Below are positions 18,259 to 27,087 of a stretch of DNA of 64,000 nt, piece after piece (positions within the stretch are counted from its first letter, which is position 1; each line of letters begins with the position of its first letter). Below the pieces are notes generated by a model. It was given only the letters and a program-made list of their open reading frames with translations, had not been told where the DNA came from and ran no database searches. The stretch comes from SG8-40 sp963792855 (GTDB lineage Bacteria > Pseudomonadota > Gammaproteobacteria > Burkholderiales > Eutrophovitaceae): positions 186,001-250,000 of the forward strand of contig CAWBXZ010000006.1 of NCBI GenBank assembly GCA_963792855.1, read 5' to 3'. Position numbers and translations under genes: made by a program.

Positions 18259-19750
18259 GTGTTAGAAGCCAAGCAACGCCTGTGGCCCGGGCTTTCGTCC
18301 ATCGGTGGCAGTGCGATATCGCGTCCGGGCCCAATGCTGCTGGTTCTCGGGTTGCTGGCAAGCTATCTGATCATCGCGCCGGCGTGGTCTCCACGGCTGC
18401 TCTGGTGGCGTTACGACAATGCACGCCTGTTGGAAATCGCGTTATTGGTAACCATCGGGGTCATGACGGCGTTGCCGGTGATCTCCCGCGCGCTCTATCA
18501 GAGTTGGGAGGCACTCGGCCGGGCGCCGAGCGTGCTACTCATGGTTTTCCTGGCCTTCGGGGCGCTCAGCGCAGCGACGTCGAACGTGCCCCAGGTTGGC
18601 AGCCTCCAACTCAGCCTGGTCCTGTTATTGGTGTGCGCGACTCTGGTCGTCGCTGCAGCGGTCCGTGAAACCGGCTCCCAGGCGGAGCGGGTGTTGTCGA
18701 TGGCCGTCTGCGCAGGCGCACTACTGGTGGTGCTGCAATTCTGGGCAGCGCAGGCGGTGCATCTGATCCAGTCTGACGCGTTCCAGTGGCACAGCCCGTT
18801 TCTCGAATTCGCCAACGTTCGTTTCTTCAGCCAGTATCAATCCTACACACTGCTGCTCATCGTACTGCCCTTGATGCTGTTTCAATGCAGCAGAACATCG
18901 AGGCTGCTGCTTTACTTTCTTGCTGCCAATTGCTGGGCCTTGCAGTGGATGGTTGGAACCCGCGCGGTCTGGGTCGGGTTCGCCGTGGCTTCCATTATCG
19001 TCTTGGTCTTTGGTCGCGGCTATCGAAAGGACTGGTTTAAACATCAGGCCATGGCGGTCCTGGGTGGTCTGGTTATTTTTGTCGCTTTTACCGGGGTGTT
19101 GATGCCGAAAGCGGAGGCGCCGCCGATCCCCAGGATCCACTCGGTAACGGAGCGGGGCTGGCAGAGCGTGAACGCGCGTGTCACCATGATCAAGGGTGCA
19201 CTCGGCATGATCCGGACACATCCTGGTCTGGGCGTTGGGCCGGGCCAGTTCGGTCACAATTATTCGGCCACGCTCGCGGCGCATCCGCACAACAGCGCAC
19301 TGCAGTTCCTGGCCGAGTATGGCCTCATCGCCGGAGGCGCCGCGGTCGCGTTACTGGCAATGCTGGGCCTGCATGCGATCGGCGTGATTCGGGCCTCTCC
19401 GATGCCGCCAACGAAGTCGGGGGCCGTTAGCGTGTTTGTCGCCTCCGCACTGATCATGGGCCTGGTCGATTCGTTGTTCAGCGGCAACCTCACGATGCCG
19501 CACAGCCAGATCATGTTCTGCGTGGTCGCGGGGTGGCTGCTTGGCCGCAGCCGGACAGGTACGCACCGAGTGTGCCCGCCGATCGGATCGCCTGACGCAA
19601 AGGTTCGCTCTGTCCGGTACCGTGCTGCTGGCTGCCGTGATCGCCCTGATGCTGAGCGTTGAATATGCGAGCGTCATTCACCACATGCCATGGTGGCAGA
19701 AGCCCAATCCGCCCAACCTCTGGCAGTACGGCCGGTTCTCGGCATGGTGA
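18259..19750 (+). pseudogene. Frameshifted O-antigen-ligase-like gene, possible pilin O-glycosyltransferase
   Basis: A polytopic membrane protein of the Wzy/WaaL/PglL superfamily, with many predicted helices and the ligase-type loop GVGPGQFGHNYSA followed by HPHN (about residues 342-345). Frame 1 continues past WLLGRSR into non-membrane sequence and stops at 19662. Frame 2 carries a convincing C-terminus (FALSGTVLLAAVIALMLSV, then HHMPWW and NLWQYGRFSAW) ending at 19750. One base appears gained or lost between about 19545 and 19620, and no homopolymer is present there. GTG 18259, with GGGAGA at 18245-18250, is the likely start; a TTG at 18121 is also open. Its position after pilA suggests a TfpO-like role. 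Confidence 0.7.
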
Positions 19751-19793
19751 CCGGACTGAAAGGTGCGGAGCCGCCGTGTCGTGCCTTGCCCGG

Positions 19794-20645
19794 TTATCGT
19801 CGGTAGACGGACGCCTTGAGCGGCAGTCCGTTGCTCAGATAGGAATGGAAGTACTCGAGATTGTTTAACTCTTCACTGCCGGCGGCGAACGGCACGGCGC
19901 GCACCGCCTCCATGCAACGCTGGTAGCGCATATGCAGCGTGAAGAGAAATTCGCCGCCCCGAAAGACCGGGAAATGCGGCGCCTGACCGATGGCCGGAGA
20001 CAGCAATTCGTCCCGGAAATAGTGGCCGGCATGCGTCAGATGACATGACGCGCAGGCAAGGTTGTGTTGGCCGATGCGCCGAAAGTAGAACGCCCGGCCC
20101 GCTTCGTATTTCCGGCCTGCCGCTTCCGAATCGACCTTGATGTCCATCAGCATCCCGTCGGAGAGCGTGCGCGCGTAGGCGGTCAGCACGCCCATTGTCT
20201 TCGTGTCCCCGTAATCGAACCCGGCTTCGTTGTTGGTTTTCAAACAGCTGTTGAGCGCCATCTCGAAGGTCACGACACGGTCGGCCGCGTCGTCGTAGTA
20301 GGGGTACCGGCCCGCGATGTTGCGCCCGCCGTTCTCAAAGCAGTCCGCGAACGTGCTGCCATTGCCAAACGGCCTTTCCCAGATTTCGCGGCCGCGGTCG
20401 ATGTCTCCCTGAAACGGCGGGAAGTCCATAATGCTCTCGTACTGCGCCCGTGCGTCCTCGCTCAGCATCATCGAGCCATGAATGTACTCCTGCAAAGGCA
20501 CGCCAGGAAAACGCTGCTCGAATAACGCCAGGAAAGCGTTGCGGTCTTCCTCCGGGGAAGAAGCGGCCGGAACAATCCACGCCAGCATCAAGGCCGCGGC
20601 AAGCATCTGGCGAAACGGCTTCATGTGGTCGCGCTTGCGGTTCAT
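19794..20645 (-). CDS. soxA: Sulfur-oxidation c-type cytochrome SoxA (monoheme type)
   Basis: With SoxX, SoxA oxidatively couples thiosulfate to the SoxY cysteine in the periplasm. The 283-residue product has a signal peptide (about residues 8-29), one haem motif CASCH (198-202) and a late Cys in RYQRCMEA (C244), the expected haem-ligating, persulfide-forming cysteine. The N-terminal haem of diheme SoxA is missing. C102 and C134 stand where monoheme SoxA proteins have a disulfide. The ATG at 20645 overlaps the soxZ stop as ATGA. It is the last gene of the sox cluster and converges on the ligase-like gene. Confidence 0.93.
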   Translation of the reverse strand: MNRKRDHMKPFRQMLAAALMLAWIVPAASSPEEDRNAFLALFEQRFPGVPLQEYIHGSMMLSEDARAQYESIMDFPPFQGDIDRGREIWERPFGNGSTFADCFENGGRNIAGRYPYYDDAADRVVTFEMALNSCLKTNNEAGFDYGDTKTMGVLTAYARTLSDGMLMDIKVDSEAAGRKYEAGRAFYFRRIGQHNLACASCHLTHAGHYFRDELLSPAIGQAPHFPVFRGGEFLFTLHMRYQRCMEAVRAVPFAAGSEELNNLEYFHSYLSNGLPLKASVYRR

Positions 20646-20971
20646 TCCACAGTCGCCTCGCCGCCTCCGGTCTGGCCGAAATTGTCCTGCCATGCGACCG
20701 TGATCTTGTCGCCGGATTTGGCCCCGTCGAGACGGAAATGCAGAAACGGGTTACGCGAAACAGACCGGCTCCACTCGACCTCCAGCACGGTGGTCCCGTT
20801 ATGCATCGCCTGCAGGGTCTTGATGAAATGCTTGGGTATGATTTCGCCGGTCACCTTGTCCTTTCGATACCCGGTTTCCATCGGATGGAAGATCAGCATT
20901 TTCACATCTGCAACATCGCCCTTTCGGGTGATACGCATGCGCATCGGATCTATTGCAACCGGGTCTGCCAC
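20642..20971 (-). CDS. soxZ: Thiosulfate oxidation carrier complex subunit SoxZ
   Basis: SoxZ forms a heterodimer with SoxY, which carries sulfur intermediates during thiosulfate oxidation. The 109-residue product contains the family core GDVADVKMLIFHPMETG, YRKDK and PKHFIKT, and a C-terminal strand region. A longer frame is open from 21028, but the GTG at 20971 (VADPVAIDPMRMR) has a good GGGAGA ribosome binding site and fits the usual length of about 100-110. There is no signal peptide, consistent with export piggybacked on SoxY. Confidence 0.93.
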   Translation of the reverse strand: MADPVAIDPMRMRITRKGDVADVKMLIFHPMETGYRKDKVTGEIIPKHFIKTLQAMHNGTTVLEVEWSRSVSRNPFLHFRLDGAKSGDKITVAWQDNFGQTGGGEATVE

Positions 20972-21015
20972 TAACGCTCTCCCATGATACGTTCGGACAA
21001 GGTTTGTTCTGTCGG

Positions 21016-21477
21016 CTATTCGCCGCAACCGCCAATAGTGACTGTGACGTCGCGCGAGACGGTGTAGTGCTTGCCGCCAGCGAGCACGACGACATGCACT
21101 TTGGCCGACTCGCCCATCTTGATGCGGGTAGCGAAAAACGGTTGCACCCCTTTGAGGAACGTATAGCTTGCGACCAAAGGCTGGGGGTTCTTTTCCGCGA
21201 AAACGTAGATTCTTTCGGTTTCGGGGATATTGCTGGTGACTTGCATTGGAACGATGGCGCCGTTCTCGGCGATCTCCGGCGTCTTGAGTTCGATTTGATC
21301 GGATTCAATGAGATCAAGTGCGCCAACGCTTTTCAGAGCATCCGGGAATCTGGTTTCATCGAACGCCTTGGCGTTCCACTGTGCCGCGAGGGCCTTCAGT
21401 GGGAGCAGCATGGACCCGGCCACGATTCCGATCATGGAGCCGATGAATGTCACGAATTGTCTGCGAGCATGTTCCAT
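21016..21477 (-). CDS. soxY: Thiosulfate oxidation carrier protein SoxY
   Basis: SoxY holds the growing sulfane chain on a C-terminal cysteine. The 153-residue product ends in GGCGE, with the carrier Cys at 152, matching the swinging-arm motif of SoxY (GGCGG in most). The N-terminus has a twin-arginine-like signal (RRQFVTFIG, residues 5-13) and a hydrophobic stretch, consistent with Tat export of the folded SoxYZ pair. It lies between soxX and soxZ on the same strand. Confidence 0.94.
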   Translation of the reverse strand: MEHARRQFVTFIGSMIGIVAGSMLLPLKALAAQWNAKAFDETRFPDALKSVGALDLIESDQIELKTPEIAENGAIVPMQVTSNIPETERIYVFAEKNPQPLVASYTFLKGVQPFFATRIKMGESAKVHVVVLAGGKHYTVSRDVTVTIGGCGE

Positions 21478-21503
21478 GTTTATGGGTTACGCGGTGCGGC
21501 TTC

Positions 21504-21875
21504 TCACAAGGTGTAGAGGTAGTCGATGATCAGTTCGATTTCATCGTCACTGAGAATCAGATGCCTGCCAAACGGCGGCATGATCGTATCGGGGTTGCGC
21601 TTCGCCGCGTCCCAAATCTGGCTGCGCAGCGCCTCGCGGTCACTGAAGCGCTCGCGCATGGCGACTAGCGGGGGGGCGATATTGGCTTTGGTGACCGCCT
21701 GGGCATCTGATGGCGCGGCATGGCATGCAAGACAGTTGCCTTTGTCAAAATCGTGTGCCAGCCGGCGGCCTTCTTCGACGCGGCTGTCGTCTGCGCTCAC
21801 ATCTCCGTGAACAACGAGAAGGGTGAGCGGCAGCAGGGTGGCCGCCACGGCGCGTTGCAGCGAATTGATCGTCAT
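21504..21875 (-). CDS. soxX: Sulfur-oxidation c-type cytochrome SoxX
   Basis: SoxX is the monoheme partner of SoxA. The 123-residue product has a signal peptide (about residues 1-28, cleaved near VSA-DD), the haem motif CLACH (48-52) and a distal Met in DTIMPPFG as axial ligand. It is the first gene of soxXYZA and begins 33 bases after the moaC stop, so it may be cotranscribed with moaC. The cluster lacks soxB and soxCD here. SoxB is needed for sulfate release, so it is expected elsewhere in the genome. Confidence 0.93.
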   Translation of the reverse strand: MTINSLQRAVAATLLPLTLLVVHGDVSADDSRVEEGRRLAHDFDKGNCLACHAAPSDAQAVTKANIAPPLVAMRERFSDREALRSQIWDAAKRNPDTIMPPFGRHLILSDDEIELIIDYLYTL

Positions 21876-21908
21876 TATCGGGTAGTGACCTCGCCGGCTT
21901 GCCGAGGT

Positions 21909-22400
21909 TCACCTGCGTATGGCGTCATCCGCCAGCCACTGCCCGGATTTACCGCCGGATTTCTGCAGCAAGCGGATGCCATCGATCTGCATCCCCCGGT
22001 CCACCGCCTTGCACATGTCGTAGACCGTGAGCAAGGCGACGCTGACCGCCGTAAGCGCTTCCATTTCAACACCGGTGCGCCCGACAGTCTCAGCCGTTAC
22101 CGTGCACAGAACCGAGGATTTGGGTTCGTCGACGTCGAATTCGACCGCAATCCGGGTCAGTGGAATCGGGTGGCACAGCGGAATCAGTTCTGACGTGCGT
22201 TTGGATCCCTGTATGGCGGCAATGCGGGCAACCCCCAGAACATCGCCTTTCCTGGCGCTGCCTTCCAGAATCTTTTTCAGTGTTGCCGGCAACATGGTGA
22301 TGTTGCCGGAGGCAACGGCCACACGGCGGGTTTCGGACTTCTCACCGACATCCACCATATGTGCCTGACCGTGCGCGTCGAAATGCGTCAGTTTGTTCAA
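21909..22400 (-). CDS. moaC: Cyclic pyranopterin monophosphate synthase (molybdenum cofactor biosynthesis)
   Basis: MoaC, with MoaA, converts GTP to cyclic pyranopterin monophosphate, the first molybdenum cofactor intermediate. The 163-residue product has full length and the family motifs [25 protein letters not shown] sequence here as [34 protein letters not shown] and KSGGKSG. It is divergent from the M48 peptidase gene, whose start lies only 67 bases away, so the two share a short promoter region. Confidence 0.97.
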   Translation of the reverse strand: MNKLTHFDAHGQAHMVDVGEKSETRRVAVASGNITMLPATLKKILEGSARKGDVLGVARIAAIQGSKRTSELIPLCHPIPLTRIAVEFDVDEPKSSVLCTVTAETVGRTGVEMEALTAVSVALLTVYDMCKAVDRGMQIDGIRLLQKSGGKSGQWLADDAIRR

Positions 22401-22466
22401 CTCGTTTCTCTACAATCTTTGAGTTTCAATGCTCGAACTTTAAGCAGGTTCCGATATCATAGCACT

Positions 22467-23909
22467 GTGAAACTACACGTTTTTTTGTTGATTCTCGCGC
22501 TTTCCTTGCGCGCCGCCAGTGCTCAGGACCTGCCTGATCTCGGTGACTCTTCGCAATCTGCCTTGTCGCCGATACAGGAGCGCCGTTTGGGTGCCACCAT
22601 CATGCGGCAGGTCCGCTTGAACAGCGCGTACATGGACGATGTCGAAGTGACTGACTATGTCAGCCATATCGGATACACACTGGTCGCCAACAGCCCCGAT
22701 CCCGGCGGGCACTTCGAATTTTTCGTGATCAGCGACAGTTCCATCAATGCTTTTGCCCTGCCCGGCGGTTATATCGGCGTTCACAGCGGATTGATACTGG
22801 CCGCCCAAAGCGAGTCGGAGATGGTCGGTGTCATAGGCCACGAAATCGCGCATGTGACGCAGCGGCATATAGCGCGAATGATGGCGGCGCAGAAGAAGAC
22901 CGGGCTCGCTTCGCTTGCCGCCCTTGCCGTGGCCATTCTCGCGGCAAGTTCCAGCCCGGAGCTGGCGCAAGCCGCGATCGTAGCCTCGCAAGCGGTGCCT
23001 TTGCAGTCAGCGCTGAGTTTCAGCCGCGACCACGAGCGCGAAGCCGACCGGATCGGCCTGCAGATCGTGCAGAAATCGAATTATGACGTGCACGCCATCC
23101 CCACGTTCTTCGAACGGCTGCAGCGTGCGTCGCAGATTTACGAGGGCGGAGCGCCTTCCTATCTGCGAACCCACCCGTTGACTTTCGAGCGTATCGCCGA
23201 CGTTCAGAACCGTACTGAAGCCGTGCCCTATCGGCAGATTCCGGACAGTCTCGCCTTTCACCTGGTGAGGGCCCGCCTGGTCGCGTTGGAAGGCCCTGCA
23301 TCCGAAGCGGTTCCGGCGTTCAAGGCGCGCATCGAGCAGCGTAAATCTGCCAGTGAGGTGGCGTCGCGCTACGGTCTTGTGGTGGCCATGCTGCGGACGG
23401 AGAAATTGTCTTCAGCAGACTTTGATGCCGCGCGCGAGCACGTCAATGCAATCAGGAAAGATGCGCCCGATCACCCCATGATCATCGCGCTCGCCGCCGA
23501 ACTCGAAGTGCGTTCCGGCAATATAGAGTCAGGTTTGGATTTGTACCGTCAGGGACTGGCGTTGTTTCCGACGCGCAAGGCCTTGATGTACGGTTATGCG
23601 GATACGTTACTGGATACGGGACAAGCGGCACAGGCTGCCGAGTATCTCGACCGGAGTGTCGATGTTGTGGACACTGACCCGCGCCTGTTTGAATTCAAGG
23701 CCGCTGCGCATGCCGCGTTGGGGCAGCGTATGGCTCAACATCGAGCACAGGCCGAAGCCCTGATTCTAAGGGGCAATTTGACAGCGGCGATTGAACAGTT
23801 ACGGCTCGCGCAAGCAAGTGACGACGGGAATTTCTACGAGAGATCCATTGTCGATTCCCGGCTCCGCGAGTTAATGGCGCTGGATACGGAGTTGCGTCGC
23901 GAGAACTGA
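22467..23909 (+). CDS. Periplasmic M48-family metalloprotease with TPR repeats (BepA-like)
   Basis: A 480-residue secreted zinc protease resembling BepA/YfgC, which acts in outer-membrane protein assembly quality control. A signal peptide (about residues 1-19, ending AASA-QD) is followed by the M48 domain, with HEIAH in VGVIGHEIAHVTQRH and a third ligand in HEREADRIG. The C-terminal half (from about residue 260) is helical and TPR-like. The frame is open from 22359, but GTG 22467 puts the signal peptide at the start. The gene is followed 108 bases later by the first kinase. Confidence 0.9.
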   Translation: MKLHVFLLILALSLRAASAQDLPDLGDSSQSALSPIQERRLGATIMRQVRLNSAYMDDVEVTDYVSHIGYTLVANSPDPGGHFEFFVISDSSINAFALPGGYIGVHSGLILAAQSESEMVGVIGHEIAHVTQRHIARMMAAQKKTGLASLAALAVAILAASSSPELAQAAIVASQAVPLQSALSFSRDHEREADRIGLQIVQKSNYDVHAIPTFFERLQRASQIYEGGAPSYLRTHPLTFERIADVQNRTEAVPYRQIPDSLAFHLVRARLVALEGPASEAVPAFKARIEQRKSASEVASRYGLVVAMLRTEKLSSADFDAAREHVNAIRKDAPDHPMIIALAAELEVRSGNIESGLDLYRQGLALFPTRKALMYGYADTLLDTGQAAQAAEYLDRSVDVVDTDPRLFEFKAAAHAALGQRMAQHRAQAEALILRGNLTAAIEQLRLAQASDDGNFYERSIVDSRLRELMALDTELRREN

Positions 23910-24017
23910 CCCGCTAACGGCATGCGGCGATGCGATATGCGGTTCGCAGCGTGAATCGCTCGCCAGTCGAGGAGGTTTTTCCTATCATGTCTGTGGTCTC
24001 CCCCGCGCACGCTGGCT

Positions 24018-25313
24018 ATGAAGAAGATCGGCAAGTACGAACTCGTTCGTGAACTGGGCAAGGGCGCAACCAGCGTTGTTTATCTGGCGCGCGATTCCTT
24101 CGCGAATCGCGAGGTGGCGATCAAATTCGTTCACGCCGACTCGTTGAGGGACGATGAGCACGGCAAGCGTTTCCGCAAGCTTTTTCTGACAGAAGCGTCG
24201 CTGGCCGGAAAACTCTCGCATCCCCACATAGCCGCGATTTATGACGCGGCCTCCGAGGATGCGGGCAGTTACCTTGTGATGGAGTATGTGAGCGGCGGCA
24301 CGCTGGATCAGCATATTGCGCCAGAGACGTTGCTGCCGATCAAGACCGTGATCGAGATCGCGTTCAAGTGCTGCAAGGCCCTCGATTATGCGCATCAACG
24401 AGGCATCATTCACCGCGATATCAAGCCCGCCAACATACTGCTGGCAGGAGACTCCGACATCAAGATCACGGATTTCGGTGCTGCCCTGAGGCTTTCCAGC
24501 GATACCACGCAGATATCGGGTATCGGGTCGCCGGCTTACATGTCGCCCGAGCAACTGAACGAAGCATCGCTGACGCACCACACGGACATGTTTTCGCTAG
24601 CGGTCGTGATATACCAGTTGCTCACCGGACATCTTCCGTTCGACGGCATGACCGGTTTCGGAATGATGAAACAGATCCTCAGTGCCGATCCCGGCGCACC
24701 CAGTACGCATCGCCCGGAGATTCCGGCGCGCGTTGACGAAGCTGTCCTCGTGGCCTTGCGTAAAGTGCCCGGTGAGCGCTACGCAACATGGGAGGATTTT
24801 GCGCAGGAACTGGCGAAGGTGTTTGGAACGCTGGAATATGCAGACGACACTGTTGCGGACGCGGAGAAATTCAGTACGTTACGGCGCCTGGACTTCTTTC
24901 GCCGGTTTACCGATGTCGACTTGTGGCAGGTTCTGCGCATAGCGCAATGGGTTAGCTATGACGCCGATGAGATGATTATTCAGGAAGGCGATGTTGGGAC
25001 CGCCTTCTATGTCGTTGTCAGCGGTGAAGTCAAGGTAACGAAGCAGGGTGAGGTTCTGAATGTCCTCGGGACTGGCGATTGTTTTGGAGAGATGTCGTAT
25101 GTCGGCAGCCGTAACTTGCCGCGAACGGCAAGTGTGGTTTCCGCGAACAAGGTTACGGCGGTCATGGTCAGCCCGGATGCGCTGTCGCATGCAACCGAAA
25201 CCTGCGCTCACGCCTTCGATTCCGCATTTCTCGAACTGCTGGTGTCCAGGCTTGAGGCAGCCAATATCCGACTCTCGAGTCTGTTGATGGACGGTTGGGT
25301 CGACCTGTCCTGA
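24018..25313 (+). CDS. Ser/Thr protein kinase with C-terminal cyclic-nucleotide-binding domain (kinase 1)
   Basis: A 431-residue cytosolic Hanks-type kinase. The glycine loop GKGATSVVYLA (14-24), Lys36 in VAIK, HRDIKPANIL (132-141) and DFG (152-154) are all intact, with SPAYMSPEQ as the P+1 region. From about residue 290 a CRP-like domain follows (FFRRFTDVDLWQVL and onward). Its phosphate-binding cassette reads FGEMSY and then RTASV, retaining the Glu and Arg that contact cyclic nucleotides. No membrane helix or PASTA repeat is seen. The layout suggests direct regulation of kinase activity by cAMP or cGMP. A homologue of the same architecture lies at 36034-37323. Confidence 0.9.
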   Translation: MKKIGKYELVRELGKGATSVVYLARDSFANREVAIKFVHADSLRDDEHGKRFRKLFLTEASLAGKLSHPHIAAIYDAASEDAGSYLVMEYVSGGTLDQHIAPETLLPIKTVIEIAFKCCKALDYAHQRGIIHRDIKPANILLAGDSDIKITDFGAALRLSSDTTQISGIGSPAYMSPEQLNEASLTHHTDMFSLAVVIYQLLTGHLPFDGMTGFGMMKQILSADPGAPSTHRPEIPARVDEAVLVALRKVPGERYATWEDFAQELAKVFGTLEYADDTVADAEKFSTLRRLDFFRRFTDVDLWQVLRIAQWVSYDADEMIIQEGDVGTAFYVVVSGEVKVTKQGEVLNVLGTGDCFGEMSYVGSRNLPRTASVVSANKVTAVMVSPDALSHATETCAHAFDSAFLELLVSRLEAANIRLSSLLMDGWVDLS

Positions 25314-25376
25314 CACTGGCGCTGCGCGCGGGCCTGACGGTGACTTGGCTCGCAAGCGGATGCATAATAGTGCGCT

Positions 25377-25628
25377 ATGTCAAACGATGAAACAATGCAG
25401 TTCGACAGGGAACTGGACGCAAGAGGGCTGGACTGTCCGTTGCCGATTTTGCGTACAAAGAAAACGCTCAATGATATGAAGCCCGGACAGACGCTGAGGA
25501 TACTTGCCACTGACCCCGGCTCGGTTCGCGATTTCCAGGCGTTCTCCCGGCAAACCGGGAATGAATTGCTGGAGCATGCCGCCGCCGACGGCGAATTCCG
25601 GTTTCTGCTGAGGAAGAAAGCAAGTTAA
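25377..25628 (+). CDS. TusA/SirA-family sulfur carrier protein
   Basis: An 83-residue protein with the TusA hallmark [16 protein letters not shown], whose Cys (CPxP motif) carries persulfide sulfur. Family members deliver sulfur for tRNA thiolation, cofactor synthesis or, in sulfur oxidisers, cytoplasmic sulfane metabolism. Which role applies cannot be told from sequence. Its neighbours are unrelated (kinase upstream, coq7 downstream). Its stop codon overlaps the coq7 start by one base, so the two are probably translated together. Confidence 0.88.
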   Translation: MSNDETMQFDRELDARGLDCPLPILRTKKTLNDMKPGQTLRILATDPGSVRDFQAFSRQTGNELLEHAAADGEFRFLLRKKAS

Positions 25629-26266
25629 TGCGTGGCGCGGAAGAAGGTCTGGACCGGGTCATCGTCGAATTCGACCGCGCGCTCAGAACGCTCGCCGGTG
25701 CTGCCGGATCGGCGCGCGCCGAGCCTGGCCGAGAAATCGCAGAGGCGGATCTGCAGGACGCCGAGCGTCGCCACGCGGCGGCGTTGATGCGCGTCAATCA
25801 CACTGGAGAGATTTGCGCTCAGGCGCTCTACTCCGGGCAGGCGTTGACTGCCCGGAATGCGGCGACCAGAGGGGTGTTGCAGCAGGCCGCTGCGGAAGAA
25901 ACCGACCACCTTGCGTGGACGGCAGCGCGGGTCGAGAGCCTGGGCGGGCGCGTAAGCGTTCTCAACCCGGCGTTTTATGCGGGAGCGTTTGTCCTGGGTG
26001 CCGTGTCCGGTGCTTTGGGAGACCGCTGGAATCTGGGGTTTCTGGCCGAGACCGAGCGGCAGGTAGAGGCGCACCTTGACGGCCACCTGGAAAGCTTGCC
26101 GGCGTCGGACCTGAAAAGCCGGGCTGTCGTTGATGCGATGAAACAGGATGAAGCCCGCCATGCTGCTACGGCGACGGTTCACGGTGGCGCCGAGCTTCCG
26201 GGACCGGTCAGGAAGATCATGCGAATGGCGGCGCGCGCCATGACATTTTCGACCTATCGGCTCTAG
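25628..26266 (+). CDS. coq7: Ubiquinone biosynthesis hydroxylase, di-iron (Coq7 family)
   Basis: Coq7 hydroxylates the C6 position of demethoxyubiquinol, the penultimate step of ubiquinone synthesis, using a ferritin-like di-iron centre. The 212-residue product shows the paired helices that carry the ligands: [46 protein letters not shown] and [27 protein letters not shown] is characteristic of the family. It overlaps the tusA-like gene by one base and converges on the OsmC gene. Confidence 0.95.
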   Translation: MRGAEEGLDRVIVEFDRALRTLAGAAGSARAEPGREIAEADLQDAERRHAAALMRVNHTGEICAQALYSGQALTARNAATRGVLQQAAAEETDHLAWTAARVESLGGRVSVLNPAFYAGAFVLGAVSGALGDRWNLGFLAETERQVEAHLDGHLESLPASDLKSRAVVDAMKQDEARHAATATVHGGAELPGPVRKIMRMAARAMTFSTYRL

Positions 26267-26284
26267 CGCGGTTTCGCTGACATC

Positions 26285-26737
26285 TCAACCCGTTGCGCCG
26301 GGGTCGTCACCCGACTGGTCGGCTTCTCCGATGATCTCGAAATCATGCGTGATCTGCGCTGTTTTACCGAGCATGATCGACGCGGAACAATATTTCTCCG
26401 CTGACAACTCGACCGCCCTTTTTACGTGTTTCGGACTGACGTTGATACCCGTGATCACGAAGTGCATGTGAATACGCGTAAAAACCTTGGGTTCTTCGGG
26501 TGCGCGCTCCGCGCTGATCTGAACCGAGCAGTCTCGAATCCTCTGGCGCGCTTTTTTGAGTATCGTGACGACGTCGTAAGCGCTGCAGCCGCCGGTGCCC
26601 AACAAGACGACTTCCATCGGCCGCGGCCCGAGGTTGCGTCCGCCGCCTTCCTGCGCACCATCCATTACGAATGCATGGCCGCTCTCGCTTTCGCCTACGA
26701 AGGCGGCATTGTCAATCCATTTGACCGTAGCTTTCAT
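26285..26737 (-). CDS. OsmC-family protein
   Basis: A 150-residue OsmC/YhfA-type protein. The two conserved cysteines lie in GTGGCSAYDVV (about residue 48) and AEKYCSASIML (about 115), the peroxide-reactive pair of this superfamily. Family members reduce organic hydroperoxides or have unknown thiol-dependent roles. The frame is open to 26830, but the ATG at 26737 (MKATVKWIDNAAFVGES) fits homologues and has AAGG upstream. It converges with coq7, with 18 bases between the stops. Confidence 0.9.
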   Translation of the reverse strand: MKATVKWIDNAAFVGESESGHAFVMDGAQEGGGRNLGPRPMEVVLLGTGGCSAYDVVTILKKARQRIRDCSVQISAERAPEEPKVFTRIHMHFVITGINVSPKHVKRAVELSAEKYCSASIMLGKTAQITHDFEIIGEADQSGDDPGATG

Positions 26738-27087
26738 CCTGTTGCCTTTGATGGAACAACGTGGTGCCCGCAATTGCCCGATGCGGTCAGCCCCGGATCG
26801 TCCAAATGCTGTTCGAACGGGTGGGTCCAACGCACTGATGGTGCGGGCGCAACGAGTCAGGTGCTGGTTATCGTGCGATGGTACACGGCGCCACGCCGTC
26901 GGGACCGCACTTACAGCGTCGGACCTTTTTAGTAAGTGACCTTGGAATCCCCAGTGTTTCTGTATTGCTGCAATTGTTCATATATTACAGGGGCTTGCTC
27001 TCGAAAAGCTATGCTTTGCACGCATCGATAAGGTAGAATAACCGGTTTTTCGGGCAGCAAGTCCTTAATGAACGAGTGACGAACCAC
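26738..27087. other. Intergenic region between divergent osmC and petA
   Basis: About 350 bases separate the two divergent starts. Several open frames exist, but none gives a recognisable protein. The half next to petA (about 26930-27060) is AT-richer (for example ttcatatattacag) and is the likely promoter region of the bc1 operon. I could not place a -35/-10 pair with acceptable spacing, and no hairpin stands out. Confidence 0.5.

Noticed and set aside
18259..19750. Phase-variable glycosyltransferase by slipped-strand mispairing
   Set aside because: There is a frameshift, but no homopolymer or short tandem repeat is present at 19545-19620 to support switching.
27001..27060. Sigma-70 promoter for petABC
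   Set aside because: Hexamers such as TTGCAC and TAGAAT occur but with spacers of about 12 bases, too short to support a call.
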